DNA of 64,000 nucleotides from Halichondria panicea (GCF_963675165.1 NC_087390.1:3052001-3116000), one strand, 5' to 3'. Counted from the stretch's first letter, positions 1 through 20,640 are shown. Numbers and translations: made by a program. Notes: generated from the letters alone by a model not told the origin.

Positions 1-127
1 CTAACAAGTACTAACACCTTTCATTAAAATTAAAATCAGTGCTCCCTCAAAGAGGCAAGGGTTACGCTGACTGTGTGAACAAGAATGGCTTGTATAATTA
101 TTATTTTGACTCTCTTCCTTCTGACAG

Positions 128-8479
<8,352 letters not shown>

Positions 8480-9591
8480 ATATTTTTTTAGTGGGATTTT
8501 TATTTAGTGCATTTTGATTTTATATCACCTGTTGAGAGAGAGAAACGAGTATTCAATTGCATGTGACTGATATATACAGAGAAGTTTATAAGCATGATCG
8601 TATGTTTACGTTACCTAACGTCCTGAAATCTTCTTTCTTTGAGAGCTAATAATTTTTTTCGACTCTTCATGCATATATGCATGCATGATGCATCCTCTTA
8701 ATTTCCACAACACATTTGAATGTATGAGACGTATAGTAATATTATAATTTAAGGATGCCAGTGTCGGGAATAGACTGTAGATCTAAAGAATAGCAACTCC
8801 ACACAAGTCTCGGCCTGGGGTCGAGGCTATACACATGCACAAGCTGTACAACACAATTTCCTTGGAAACATAAGGTGCATGGTGAATGTGTTGTTGCATG
8901 GTTATGTATAACAGCAACGAATTGCATAATTATAGAATCTAGTGAGCAACTGCTTAGCAATGGATACACTAACCGTTAATTGTCGGCTAAGGTCTGGAAC
9001 TATAGGGTAAACTATATAGGTGTCCTATAAAAAGAGTGATGTGTACCTTATATATAATTATAGCGGGTATATTTCGAGGGTATAAATGTTTGTGGTTTTC
9101 GCTGATCAAGCATGCATCTACCACTAACATTCATACCCAATTTAATATCGCATGCATGCATGCATGCTGCAGAAAGACTGCTATTCTGCGAAAATTAAAT
9201 CCGTGAAAACCTTTCTAACGGTCATTCCGCAAAAGTTCTCAAGAAATAATATACCTGCTATATTATAATAATTATACGGTATACGAAAAAGGAATGCAAC
9301 AAATAAGTTGTTACATGGCTTCACTCGTGCGCTATATATTAGGGGTATACAAACACAAGTCCTTTTTTTGAACTAGACACACAGTGTCTCAGTTTCAGCA
9401 AAAGATTCAGTTCAGGAGGTTTCGAGTGTAAGGACATTAATTTTGGTAACAGTCATTGTGCAGAGCATGATGGAATCTATTGATGGTGCGTTGTGGCCAT
9501 AACTAGTAGGAGAAGTAACTTCACAGCTACATTTGATATTGTTTCCACTCTTGTAGTACGAAATTGAAACGAATGGTTGGGCCTGGACAGT
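8480..9591. other. Intergenic spacer with one inverted-repeat element
   Basis: 3' flank of the HECW-like gene. I see no supported coding exon on either strand. It contains a MITE-like element of the TACCGTATAGCGGG family at about 9055-9283 and runs of TGCATGCATG near 9150. Sequence from 9360 to 9590 could be 3' exon or UTR of the minus-strand gene that follows, but no frame is convincing. Confidence 0.5.
9055..9283. mobile_element. MITE-like element, TACCGTATAGCGGG family
   Basis: Left end near 9060 reads ATAGCGGGTATATTTCG; the right end at 9254-9283 is its rough inverted complement (ATACCTGCTAT, ATACGGTAT). The inside has TTCGC/GCGAA words typical of this family in the window. Related copies lie near 541, 10796, 12049, 19392, 34792 and 39624. 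Confidence 0.6.
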
Positions 9592-10524
9592 TCACACCAT
9601 ATGCTGGATGTGAAGTACTGTGTGTTCTGAATATGGATTGATGAGCTGTGTAGCTACATACATAATTATATGCCGTACTTATAATTAACTGAGATGGCGT
9701 ATTTATTTGAAGGAGGACATGCATTGTTTATAAATAGACTTACTCCAGGATTGATGGATAGGAACTATAGTGGCACAATTTAGATATGCAAAATTTGTTG
9801 TAGTCAACTGGCAAGCCCCATTCTCTTCTATACAGCCCTCATAGAGGTTTATTGTGCGAAGACGGTTTAAATCTTGACGAATATTGTTCTGTATTGAGCT
9901 CAAACTTTGCACGGAGTTCTGCACATTAAAAAACTGTGAGGAGACATTACTATCAAAATCTGATTGCCGCCGAACTTGTACTTCTAAGGATACTTCTAAG
10001 GATCGTAGCGATTTTTGTAGCAATTCAAACGAGTCGTTTGTTCCCTGCAGCATTTCCTCCAACTGCTGAATCTTAGATTATCTTCAGCAGTGCTGGTACT
10101 CCATTCATTTTCTCCACCTCTGACCAGAGGACTGAATATAATCACTGCCACAAAACACACAATTAAAGTACAGACCAGAAATGCAGTCACTAGAGCAATA
10201 GCAATGAATTTCCCCCTCTTCATTTTAGTACGGATTTGACTGGCTAGTTGAGAGCTATCGCTATCCTTAACGCAGTTAGGGCGATCGATTGTCATAATTA
10301 TATTGAGAACGTTTTTCCTGTATTTTGAGTTGTTGGTACGCATCTTGCTCGTTCGACTGTCCTCTAACCTGGGAGCTATCCTTAACGCAGTTAGGGCGAT
10401 CGATTGTCATATATTGAGATCGTTTTTCCTGTATTTTGAGTTGTTGGTATACTGATTCATATTGTTTATTCAGCTGTTCTCTATAAACCTGGTGACTTGT
10501 TTCAGGATCTGGTTGACAACTCAT
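9592..10524 (-). CDS. Small predicted single-pass membrane protein with coiled-coil ectodomain; possibly frameshifted
   Basis: Family not recognised. Reading down the minus strand from ATG 10524 (MSCQPDPETSHQ) there is a hydrophilic N-terminus, then a basic residue cluster (KMKRGK) and one hydrophobic segment (FIAIALVTAFLVCTLIVCFV, about 10150-10210). After it comes a heptad-like region (LLQKSLRSLEVSLEV) and three cysteines. The frame change before the coiled coil is explained by a 60-nt phase-0 intron at about 10072-10131; another donor lies at 9744/9743. The N-terminal part carries a tandem duplication of about 116 bp (second copy MTIDRPNCVKDS) with a 4-nt insertion in one copy that breaks the frame unless removed by splicing (a weak GTACCA donor is available). 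The topology suggests a type II membrane protein. Start and end are uncertain. Confidence 0.4.
10259..10460 (-). repeat. Internal tandem duplication, two copies, period about 116 bp
   Basis: The words CTATCCTTAACGCAGTTAGG and the following CGATCGATTGTCAT occur at 10261 and again at 10376, followed in both by CGTTTTTCCTGTATTTTGAG. The copies are nearly identical, so the duplication is recent. Copy one has TATAATTATATTG where copy two has TATATTG-like sequence, a 4-nt difference that changes the frame of the overlapping gene. Confidence 0.85.
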
Positions 10525-10795
10525 CTTCTTCTCAACTAAGCGGATTAATTGGTTGAGTTACATTGCGTTTTATAGCCTTTTACAATGGTATAGCAGTATA
10601 TGAATTTACTGAGAATAGATTAATAGGTATAATAATTATAGTAAACATGCATGCATGCATGCATGTATCTGTTTGTTGATAGTGAAAGTAACAGTTTCAG
10701 GAACAAGCTGTAAAGCGTACAACTTTCAAGGTGAAGGTATGAAACAGCTGAGTGACAATCATGCAGTTCTTTGAAACCAAAATACACACTATATA

Positions 10796-11020
10796 TACCG
10801 TATATAAAATATAGTGGGTAATTTTCGTGGCGTAAAAAATTCGTTATTTTCGTGGTCAAGCTGACATCCACGAAATTTTAACGCAGGCATGGCTTACCGT
10901 AACATATGAATGCAATACAGGCAACGAGACTAAACGAAATTTATACTCACTAAAATCACTGTTTTCCATGCAGATAAACGAATTTTTTATCCCCACGAAA
11001 ATTACCTGCTATACGGTATA
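10796..11020. mobile_element. MITE-like element, TACCGTATAGCGGG family
   Basis: The ends are inverted copies: ATAGTGGGTAATTTTCGTGG near the left and CCACGAAAATTACCTGCTAT near the right, with ACCGTAT/ATACGGT at the tips. About 225 bp; no coding capacity. One of the cleanest copies of this family in the window. Confidence 0.85.
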
Positions 11021-11373
11021 GCAGAAGCTGCAATGAACAACAGCATAAAAACTGCTCAGATTGGGCGGCATTATCATTAAGCTGCAACTAAAATTGTAAA
11101 GTGATTATGACAGCATTTTTTCTTGCCCAGTTGCACATGCACACATGCAGAAATCATGGTAAAAAAGTGAGCAATATCGCTCAAGCTACTATTACACTCT
11201 AACAGTGCCAGTATACTGCTTACGTTGAGATCTCTGAAGTACTAGTTGTAGTCGAGAGCATATAGCCTACCACAAACTGGTCAGGGACTCTCCTTTGCAA
11301 GTGAAAAACCGTAACCGTTGAGCCAAATCAGCAGAAAATGACACCACAACTCACACTCCACATCATCACTCAC

Positions 11374-11442
11374 CTTTAGTCTCCTGCAGTGGTCAGTATA
11401 CCCACCTGTCCATATTGTAACACCTGAGGAGCTCAGCACCAC
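11374..11442 (-). other. Isolated exon-like segment (69 nt)
   Basis: On the minus strand an AG acceptor (TTATAAG) and a GTGAGT donor enclose exactly 23 codons, translating to VVLSSSGVTIWTGGYTDHCR and three further residues. Phase 0 on both sides. No neighbouring exon could be linked to it. It may belong to an unseen gene, be a relic, or be chance. Confidence 0.3.
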
Positions 11443-12048
11443 CTTATAACAAAAGAAACAGGTCACATGAACAAACAAATCAAAATAACAAAAGTCCAGA
11501 ATCACATCATCCCTACAAAACTTGTTGAGCTCTTATCTTGGTATAGAAGGGTTCTAGACAGGCTAGACAAATTAGCTAGAGACGGGCTCCTAGCTATATA
11601 GTTACATGCCCTCTTCTTTTTTTATGCGCCTTTGGTATCACCATGCATGCAGGAATACATAAGGAGATGGAGCATCTTACTATATATGCATGCATATAGT
11701 ATTCGCTATCGTCTAACCACATTTCCTTGTTTGTAATGTGCTAAGTGCTCTGTACATGTGTGGCTGATAATGCGTTTGATTTGAATAACAATGATATAGC
11801 GGTTTGACATAATGTCAATGTTTGTACATAGCAGGACAATACAGAATCTACGTAGTAAACTGCTCCATCTCCTCATGTGCTCCTGGTATCACTGAGGTCA
11901 GTTGATTCAACCTTATCGGAGATCCATTTGCATGGTTAAGCTACATGTGAAGTCAATTTGTCTATAACTAGTTTATTGTTGCCTAGTCCATGTGAGAGGA
12001 AAAACTGCATTCTGCTACATGGATCTGCTACAGTAACTACAATATAAT

Positions 12049-12287
12049 TACCGTATAGCGCGAAATGTTCGAGGGGCTTAATTTTCGCGGATTTCGTGGG
12101 TTAGAATTCTATACGAAAATTAAGTCCACGAAAATTGTTCTTTAATTAGAATTACCTGCTATCGTGCAAATATATTAAAGGCGTGGCTTCCGGTAAGCAG
12201 TCATTCCGCGAACATTGTGCAACAAAATGGTTTTTAGAGGCCAATCCACAAAATATAAGTGCCTCGAAAATTTCGCGCTATACAGTA
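12049..12287. mobile_element. MITE-like element, TACCGTATAGCGGG family
   Basis: TACCGTATAGCGCGAAATGT at the left and TTTCGCGCTATACAGTA at the right are inverted complements. The inside contains further TTTCGCGG/CCACGAAAA pairs. Non-coding. Confidence 0.75.
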
Positions 12288-12757
12288 TGTGCTTTACACC
12301 CTTGGTGATACGTAGTTGTAATTGGGTGGTGTTGGTTTACCTTATCGTAAAGTAATTATGTTGAACAGTAGAGTACCCCTTGTTGTACTTTTGTGGTAAC
12401 ACGTTACATTTTTAAATATGCATTGTTATTTAAATTTTTTCTTCGAAGAGTACAGTGAACTGATTTGGTGAGTAAAAGGATTGCATATATACATGTAGTA
12501 CATTGGAATGGCATGATACGGACTCTTACACCATAAGGGAAATGATACAGGACATAAAAATAACGTTTTTAGAGTTTTTAGAGTTTCAATGAATGTTTTT
12601 TACTTGCCTTGTGCCGTGCTTTCTTTCGTGCACATGCAATGGGGAAAACAATGTTAATCATGTGACATGTATGTATAAACATTGCACGATATCAATTAGG
12701 CTGAAGACATAGAAGTACATCACCCACACTTAGGAATACTAAAGCTATACTCACCAC

Positions 12758-15700
12758 TTAACTTGACTTCGCTTTTATAGAAGACAGCTCGAAAATGAAT
12801 CTTTTATCCAAGGGAGCAACTAGTTTAACAGATCGATAATGAGCGTTGACTTTGGGTTATCACGGCAGCATGTATAACTTACCCTCTATAGGCGAGCAAT
12901 TCTTCCGAGAGAGAGCTCCTGTTGAATTTAACCTCTTTCTCTGTCCAGCCTCACTCAGTTTCTCCTTCAAAGACACTTCCTGCAGAGTGATATAATGACA
13001 CTTTTTACTAAATACGTACACTACCGTCCACTTTTAGTGGCACAATAGACGGTTGACCAGCTATTGTTGTGTACACTATATACAGTGCATGTTATATAAC
13101 CACACTAGGAAAACTATAGTTATATATGTAGTTGCAATCTACAAGTCACAATCCCACATGTGAAGTTCTCGATCACCTACATGCAGCTAAGGCCATTGAC
13201 AGATCGATATTCACTACTGATTTTAACAATACTACCTGTTTGAGCTTGTCAAGAGATAGAATTTCGCCAACGGAAGTCAACGCTGTCTTCAACCTCTCCA
13301 CAGGGTCCTCATCGTCATGTAGCTCCATTAGAGAGGGGTTGGGTGGTATAATTGGGGGTGGTCGCATGCCCCGTGTCTTAGGTACACCCAGTACAACATC
13401 ATACATCACACCGCATCCAGGTCGCTGCTCCAAAATGTGTGTGTGTGCATGTGTGTGTTTGTGTGTGTGCATAGGTCTGGAGGAGGTGGTATACATTGAG
13501 TAATTATAGCTAGAGTGTAGGAGTACATGTACATGTATATACACAGGCTTACATTATCGTTGGTACTTTTCGTGAAAGCACTCAAAGCACTCTTCTTGTT
13601 GTATACTTTCATACAGATTCTTTTTCGCAGCTCCAGTACAACGTTCGTGGGATGGTAGAGGGCCACGCCTACTTTGAGGATAGCGTATACCCTGTACCCA
13701 TCCTGAGTCACTTTGTTGAGGTCATCGGTATTGTGAGCAGCCACGTCCCACAAGGTTGTAGCATGCAGTCGTTCCTGTATGAGCACACAGTGGATGTCAT
13801 AATTAAGCCAAGCACATGACATAACTGATATCTTTCTCTATATAAAATATGAATTTAATAAAACTTTAGGGGGTATACATACTTCAGTTGAGAAGTTTTT
13901 CTCTAATATTAAAGGGGCCTGGGTCATTTTAAGCTTTCAGTAAAATTACTAAAATTAATTACTGGAGCTGCAAAACTGCACGTATAATTATAGCTCCTCA
14001 ATGAGCCTAGTTTTAGTTACGACTGTTTGTCTAACCCCGTGTTCATGTTTTTTGACAATCTTTAGATCCAGCATACTCTCCTCTCTCTCTCCACAAAGAA
14101 ACATTGTTTCCATAGAATCATCGGATACCGAAGGATAATCAAGAAATAGAATGGGCACTTTACACTCGAACCCAGACTTTTTTCTCCAGTCTGTACGTGC
14201 CCCAGGCAGCTCACTTGTAACTTTCTTGAGTTGCAAGACGTCATGCCTCTGTGATACAACCATGTACCTATCTGCATACAAATGTTTCTGTTTGTACTGA
14301 TCATTATCAAGCTTCCGATACTCAGCATCCAGGTGTTCCTGACATCTCTGCAGATCATTGCCCCATCTATCACATAATCTATATGACGGAGATTTAACCG
14401 TAAGTTGCATGACGTACACAATTATATGACCACACACAATGCATGACACTCACCTCTCTCGGTCATATGACTGAAAAGAGTCGAGCGGTCGGTCGTTACT
14501 GCTACAAAGGTCGATACTTCCAATAGAGACTGATGAGATGTTATTAGTCAAAAGAAGACCATTGCCAGACTCCGATACTGTATGGACAGTCACATTGATC
14601 TTCTGAGAATGGCCCTGTCGTATCTTGAACACACCTCCTGTTAAGACTTCTGATTTGTTCCGCATTGCCACGGGCACATACTCTCCTTGTTCATTGAGCT
14701 CTAGTATCTCCACCCAAACTTCTAGCCTCTTAGTCAGCTCTCTAACCCTGCACACACACACGCACGTATAAAGCACTGGCCTGCAAATAAAGATATTAAC
14801 TCACTCATCAGCAACAGAATACTGACTGTTTCCCTTATTCGTAGCGCCCTCTGCCACATACACTAGCCCCTTGGAGACATCCTCAATGTTCTCTCGTTGT
14901 CCCCACATCTCGATAGAAAGTGCTCCATTGTTGACAATGTCAAGAAAATCTTCATCAACAGTTGTAACCTTGAACACCTGTGCAGGTCCGTACAAAAGTT
15001 AGTGCATGCTATAAGTACCATAATTTATCAGACAATTTTCTAGGCAATTTTGTTACTAATACAGCGGACACTCAGTGCTTTAAATGTTCTAAATATCTGG
15101 ACAATCGATATCCACCTGAAAAGTTACACTTCAAGCAATGTTGCTCTCTCTATAGCTAGCAATATAGCTTTGGGCTTATTCTGGACTCTCACGTGCGCTG
15201 TAATAATTATCCCGGACAATTTCGATATAATTATTTTGGTGCAAAATAATTATTCGAGCATAATTTACCTGGCTGTGTTGAAATGTCTGAAATCTACTTG
15301 TCAGTGAGTTGTTCTCCAGATTGGATTGTATCTTAACATTCTCTCCCTGAAACCGGTACTGACAGAACACACAGTGGCGATAGTCCTTGGACATCCCAGT
15401 AGCCTCCAACACATTGATCTATTAAAATCAATATGAGTTACACGAATATACTCATTATACCGTAACACTATAACACAATACAAGTTTACATAGGAATTGT
15501 TTAACTACAATGCTTATTGTACATGCTGCAAGTACCTGAAAGGTGATGGTATCTCCAAGACACAGGCCAGAGTCTTCACCATGAGTACTTTGCCGGGAGC
15601 ATCTCACAATGATCACCTTCAAGTGTCCACCGTCCTAAAAAGATCAGCAGAATAAGGACTAATTATAACAATGTTACAAGTGTACGTTGTCTCGAATAAA

Positions 15701-18077
15701 TGACTCGCTAGCCGTATACCCACAACTTATTATACTGTATACAAACTCACTTCTCCAGTGGCAGTCACAATAGGAGCGCTGTACTCATGGGGAACATTGT
15801 GTTTGAGACCCACTAGACAGAAATTTGCAAGTCCCAGGAGAGTAGGTTGTTCTGAGTCATTGAAGGGTAGATTATCATCCTACAAGAATGAGGTTTATAT
15901 GTAAATCCATGACTGTGTGTGTACAGTATAGCTATTATGTACACAGTCATGGATTTATACAGTTGCAAGCACTTACTAGCTGAGCACCTCCCTCCTTCCT
16001 CTTAGCCACATCTCTCAAGATGACAAGCTTTTCTTGCAGTGTGTTCACACTCCACACCGACTCACTCCCCTTCTGTCTGTGCAGGACCCTAACCAAAATC
16101 TCATCGCTCGTATTGACATCAGGTGATTGCTGGGAGCTAAGTAGAGAGCGAGGGACAGCAAGGACAACTTGAAGCTCAATTTTTTCATTGAAGGTCTCCA
16201 GTAGCGAGTTGGCTTCTTGCACCATTTGCTTGGCCTGTGTTAGAATGTCACCTAGTCTCTCACGATTCACTTCCTCCCACTCCTTCTCTAGGCTGAATAA
16301 CCTATAAATATGTAGAGTAAACAATGGAACTTCGAACAACATGGATTTTCGAACGATTTAGCACTAGGTAAGCAAAAACAAACAGTGTTATGCAGAATCT
16401 GACCCTACACAAGCCGACTTACATGCCTTAGGAACAAGCTGGGTTGAATAGCAACGTCGCAGCTCTTACAATGATGACGTAATAAGCAAGAAAACAAGGG
16501 TGTGCATGGTTGGAATTTCGAAAAAAAAATTTATCTCCGAACTGAGGTACTTGATGCTTTAATTAGCTAATATCGAGCTTCCCATCAGCTTTAGTATGTC
16601 CTATTTAGTATAGTATGGAGTAAACATAAGTAACACTAAAATTACTTCACTACTGCTCAAAACAAACAAGAACAGTAAGTGCTGAATCAGTACTTTTTAA
16701 TTATAAAGAATAAAATCATGCTGTATACAACCATCCACGTGGGTGTTAAAAGTGCTGACGCTCAAAACAAACAAGAAACTTCTGAATCAGCACTTCACCT
16801 TAAATCATGCTGTATATATACAACCATCCACGCGGGTGTTAAAAGAGTTCGAAGTTTAATTGTTTACTCTAAATGGGACCAATTGTCCATGCTCTATATA
16901 TGTGAACTTAAACAAATGTTAATCATAAGACAATACAGACAACATTATAGCGTCCAAGTTAGCACAGTTAGGAATTCCATATTTATATTATACATGCTGA
17001 CATCTTAATTACTGAGGCATATTTGATGCATTACATTTCTGTACGTTCATCAGTGATCGAAGTTTAACCGGAAAGATTTAGACAGATTTGTGCGGATTTT
17101 CATGGAGCCAAAACAGCAGCGATTCCACGGTCATTTTTAAAAAATTAGCTATATCACCTAGTGAAAAAAAGGATGGTACTTATAGCTATGGATCTCGGCT
17201 CAATAACTTGAAATTGACTATAATTGTACATAGGCTACTATAGAGAGCAGTCTAGGGGTCAAGTTAGTTGCCGTTTTCCATAACTGATGTGAGTTTGCTA
17301 GAGAGCACAACAGTAGATCTACCACAGGCACCATAGCTTAGTACTTACATCAAAGGAAAGGTTAAGTCTAATGTAAACATTGTAGGCCACACATTCTATT
17401 GCCATGTCTCGCCTTCTCTGTGTCAGCACAGACTGCATGGTTAACCTTATCATTAGATGTGACTCACTTGTAGCTTGTACCAGTACTGGTGCAGGGTGAG
17501 ATAGACGCTGACGCATTGAGTTTCTCTTTTAGTTTGATGAATTCAATCTGTTGAGCCTCTAGCGAGCGTACTATTGGGAAATGACATAATCATTAAACAG
17601 AGTATTGATGGTGGGCTCACTTATTTTGGTGCAAGATGCCGTAATGTCATCCTGCGTACCCCTGTGCAATGGCTGCACAAGAGGTGTACGAGCACTTTCA
17701 ACTGGGAAAGACGCAGTTGGTAGCGTAGATGGGGTCTCATGGAAGTAGGATTGCTTGCATGCAAATGTAGCATTTAACTTTTCTACTACTGGGTCTGTCC
17801 ATCGACCATTTTGAGTCAAGACTGCAATAAGACCATTGTATGCATTCGGATCTTGCTTGACTCTTTCGATCAAGTATGAAAACACTTCTCTTGCTTTGTT
17901 TGCAGGTACTACAGAAGCCAATAGCACTTTGGAATGGATGTCTTGTGAAATGAGTCCTTTGGCATAAAGTGCATCTCCAATACTTTCAATGGATGACTTC
18001 AATTGGCCAACTAGCACAGTATAGCACTCTCTTATAGTGATACTCTGTGGAGTTTCATCAGATAAAGCTGTAGCCAT
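12758..18077 (-). CDS. Motorless KIF13-type kinesin-3 tail with CARD-like N-terminal domain, copy A
   Basis: Thirteen exons on the minus strand: 18077-17621, 17570-17468, 16292-15977, 15879-15751, 15634-15536, 15418-15269, 14977-14805, 14747-14454, 14378-about 14021, 13774-13553, 13427-13236, 12979-12883, 12819-12758; total 2652 nt, 883 residues. Exon 1 is a helical domain (LIGDALYA-like, GLISQDIHSK, REVFSYLIERV) that reads like a CARD/death-fold domain. Exon 2 and the start of exon 3 are coiled coil. From exon 3 on the protein follows the post-motor region of KIF13-type kinesin-3: SVNTLQEKLVILRD, HCVFCQYRFQGE, NNGALSIEMWGQRE, TGGVFKIRQGHSQ, SYDRE...DRWGND, VALYHPTNVVLELRKR, YNKKSALSAF, SLDKLKQ. 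The motor, neck and FHA domains are absent, and no such exons are seen upstream. In KIF13 this region takes part in regulation and cargo binding; its role here is inference. The junction of exons 9 and 10 (donor GTAACT) is the least certain. Confidence 0.8.
16650..16852. repeat. Tandem direct repeat of about 100 bp, two copies, in intron 2 of copy A
   Basis: GCTCAAAACAAACAAGAA followed by AATCATGCTGTATA and CAACCATCCACG(T/C)GGGTG occurs twice in a row. It lies in the part of intron 2 (16293-17467) that has no counterpart in copy B, whose equivalent intron is only about 190 bp. Confidence 0.8.
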
Positions 18078-19016
18078 TGTACAATTGTAGAGTCAGTTAA
18101 GTTTTGTGTTTTACGATCGAGCAGAGCTACCTCAATTCTTTTATTGATGTTATTGCTGGGAAATTGTTTCATTTGGCCATCGCTTTGTAGAGTGCATAAT
18201 GAACTAATAATTAGTCCAATTATCAGTCAATGGGAGCTCGTCCTTATCTAGATCTGTCTTGCTGGCCTAATATCTTGCTACACACTACCCCACTCAATCG
18301 CTCTCCTAATGCGGGTACTATATACCGGTAAGCCACAAAACATGACAATGATACCATACTCAGGTAGGCTAAGGCTTGAAATTGAAGAAAACGTGTGTCT
18401 ACTATAAAAAACTACCATTTTTTTAAAAATCTCGTCAATTACACATTATTTTTTCCAAACATGAATACCTTTCATCTGATAGCATTATTACCATGGTTAC
18501 TATCTTGGTATGTGCGCTAACTGTGACCAAACACGACATACCTTAACAATAGTTTTGAATAATTATGGTATCAGAAGAAAGCTCTTAGTGAGATCTACTA
18601 GAAACAATCCGGATATTTGGTATGAACTCATTCTAGCTCTGATTACAGCAACTTTATTGAAAAAAATGCTCAAAAAGTGTGAAAATTTATGATTTGTATG
18701 CCTACTGTACAAAATACGTGATAGCAGCCCTAAATATCCACTTGGTTTCTATTGTACTGTAGTAAGAGCTTTCTTTTGATACTAAGATTGTACCATGAAA
18801 GTGATTATTGGAGGCAGCGTTCTTTGGTTTAAGTAAATAGCAAGTTAACGTACGCAACAAGGCAGTAACCATGGCAACGATGTTATCATCCTGATCCATT
18901 TTACGTATATAATATAAATCCCGAATATAAAGGTACACAATGAAACCATTACACAATAACAATGAATGGATTGCAATACACCCTCATTTAGTAGAGAATA
19001 GATGCATGTACAATGT

Positions 19017-19147
19017 ACATGCACAAGTCTGGTAACAATAGATACATGACATGTACACAAGTCTGGTAACAATAGATACATGACATGTACACAAGTCTGG
19101 TAACAATAGATACATGACATGTACACAAGTCTGGTAACAATAGATAC
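19017..19147. repeat. 34-bp minisatellite, four copies
   Basis: Unit ACAAGTCTGGTAACAATAGA plus TACATGACATGTAC, repeated head to tail about 3.8 times; an isolated partial copy sits at about 19284-19307. The units touch each other with no spacers, so it is not a CRISPR array. Open frames across it on the minus strand are artefacts. Confidence 0.95.
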
Positions 19148-19391
19148 ACAGTAAAAACAGATTCGTTATAATCAAATAAAATGCATCGTTTGAAATTTAA
19201 TGTAGAAATGACATAAATTTCTGTCATTTTAACACTAAAATACGATAATGCATCCCATAACATAATATTATGTATTTTTGCTGTGTACATGACATGTACA
19301 CAAGTCTTTTCTCTGATATCCTGTAATTGCTTATTAGCTATATCTGAACACTCTATATAGCCACGTAGATCGGGGCATCACCTATATAGAT

Positions 19392-19612
19392 ATACCGTAT
19401 TACTAGAATATTTTGCTGGTGAAAAACCTTTGAGAATGAGCCAAATTAGCAGAAAATTTGACCCTTTGCGTTCTAACTATTGCGTTTTGGCAAGGATCGT
19501 GTGTATTCACTAGTAATAATTTAGGTTTGCGGATTTTATTGTTGCAAATTGATCAACCATCGCAAAGTTCACAAATGTTTGATGCTCGCAAAACATTTTA
19601 GTAATATGGTAT
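19392..19612. mobile_element. MITE-like element, TACCGTATAGCGGG family (diverged)
   Basis: TACCGTATTACTAGAATATT at the left is matched by AACATTTTAGTAATATGGTA at the right. About 220 bp, with GCAAA/TTTGC words inside. Non-coding. Confidence 0.65.
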
Positions 19613-19965
19613 AGCTTTTTATTTACTTTTGTCGTAACACGTACAAAAGATTTTAAAATTGTTCTTTGACGTTTATATGTAGTTTCGTATCAAAGAGAAC
19701 AGTAAACTGATTATTGGTGAGTGCGGCATATTATAAGACTACATTGGAATGGACATTGGTATATAACGGACTCTACTCTATACACAAGGGAAATGACATG
19801 GTATAAAATAATTTTTAGAGTTTGAACGAATGTCTTTTACTTGCTTTGTACCGTGTTCCTGCGTATGTATAATGGGGAAAACAATGTTAAATCATGGGAC
19901 ACATGCCTGTATAACGGCATTGTGTGAGATCAATTAGGCTGAAAAAATAGAATTACACTCACAAT

Positions 19966-20640
19966 TAAAGACACTGTAACAGAAAATTGCCAAACAGCAA
20001 AACCACAATTAAATTTCGGGTGGAGGCACCAAACATGAAGCTATATACTATAATTATAGATCTAGCTATTGGTTAAAAAAAGTGGGAAATGATCGACCAC
20101 GATCGTTAACTAAGCCAAAAGTACGAAGTCCATAAATTTAATGGGTGCTGCATAAAACAGCTATATAAGTGAAGCTTTGCAGCTCTTTTCTCACTCTTCA
20201 GCGCAGCTACCAATATAGCTATAGCGTTCTATAGTGCAAAGCTAATGAAAGCGTCAATGTATGAGAACTCTTCATTCCGTGCTTCAAGACTATATATGTA
20301 GAGGCTTCGAACACTCATGTTGCAATTCATTCCATGCTTCAAGACTATACTATGTAGAGGCTTCATTCATGTTGCAAATTATGTTTTTTCGGTGGGAACT
20401 CTTCATTCCGTGCTTCAAGACTCTGTAGAGGCTTCACTCACGTTGCAATTTATGATTTTAATTTTTTTATGAGAATAAAATGGGCGGAAACACTGAGAAT
20501 AACAGGCTATAGGGGAATTGTGGAATAGTAAATTTGGAGCGCCTAGCTATAAACAGTGAAATCGCAGACAAATAAAAATATATGTGAAATAGAGGTAATG
20601 ATATTCATATCTAACACTGTTTACTGTTTGTCCACTGTAC
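19966..20640. mobile_element. Insertion in the 3' end of copy B, with three internal repeats
   Basis: Copies A and B align up to TTACACTCAC (about 19965) and again from ACTCACCACG (about 20638); the roughly 670 bp between is only in copy B. Its first half resembles the dispersed repeat at 35030-35340 (GTGGAGG..., ATCGACCA, GCTTTGCAGCTCT). At 20262-20455 it has three imperfect copies of about 65 bp beginning GAACTCTTCATTCCGTGCTTC and running to GTAGAGGCTTC. No coding frame of its own, but the predicted C-terminus of copy B reads about 90 nt into it. Confidence 0.6.

Larger units (their letters stand above)
10525..12757. other. Intergenic spacer with two MITE-like elements and one exon-like segment
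   Basis: Mostly non-coding. It holds two elements of the TACCGTATAGCGGG family (about 10796-11020 and 12049-12287) and a single well-formed exon-like segment on the minus strand at 11374-11442. From about 12430 to 12757 the sequence is homologous to 19680-20660, so the 3' flank of the kinesin-tail gene is part of the tandem duplication. Confidence 0.6.
18078..20546. other. Spacer between the two tandem kinesin-tail genes
   Basis: No motor-domain or other coding exon found on either strand. It contains a 34-bp minisatellite (19017-19147), a MITE-like element (about 19392-19612), a stretch homologous to 12430-12757 (19680-19965) and part of an insertion specific to copy B (about 19966-20640). 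Confidence 0.6.

Noticed and set aside
18510-18692. Short plus-strand open frame of 60 codons
   Set aside because: No splice context, no homologous counterpart, low-complexity AT-rich setting.
19017-19147. Regular 34-bp repeats that could suggest a CRISPR array
   Set aside because: Units are directly adjacent with no unique spacers, and the setting is a eukaryotic chromosome; it is a minisatellite.
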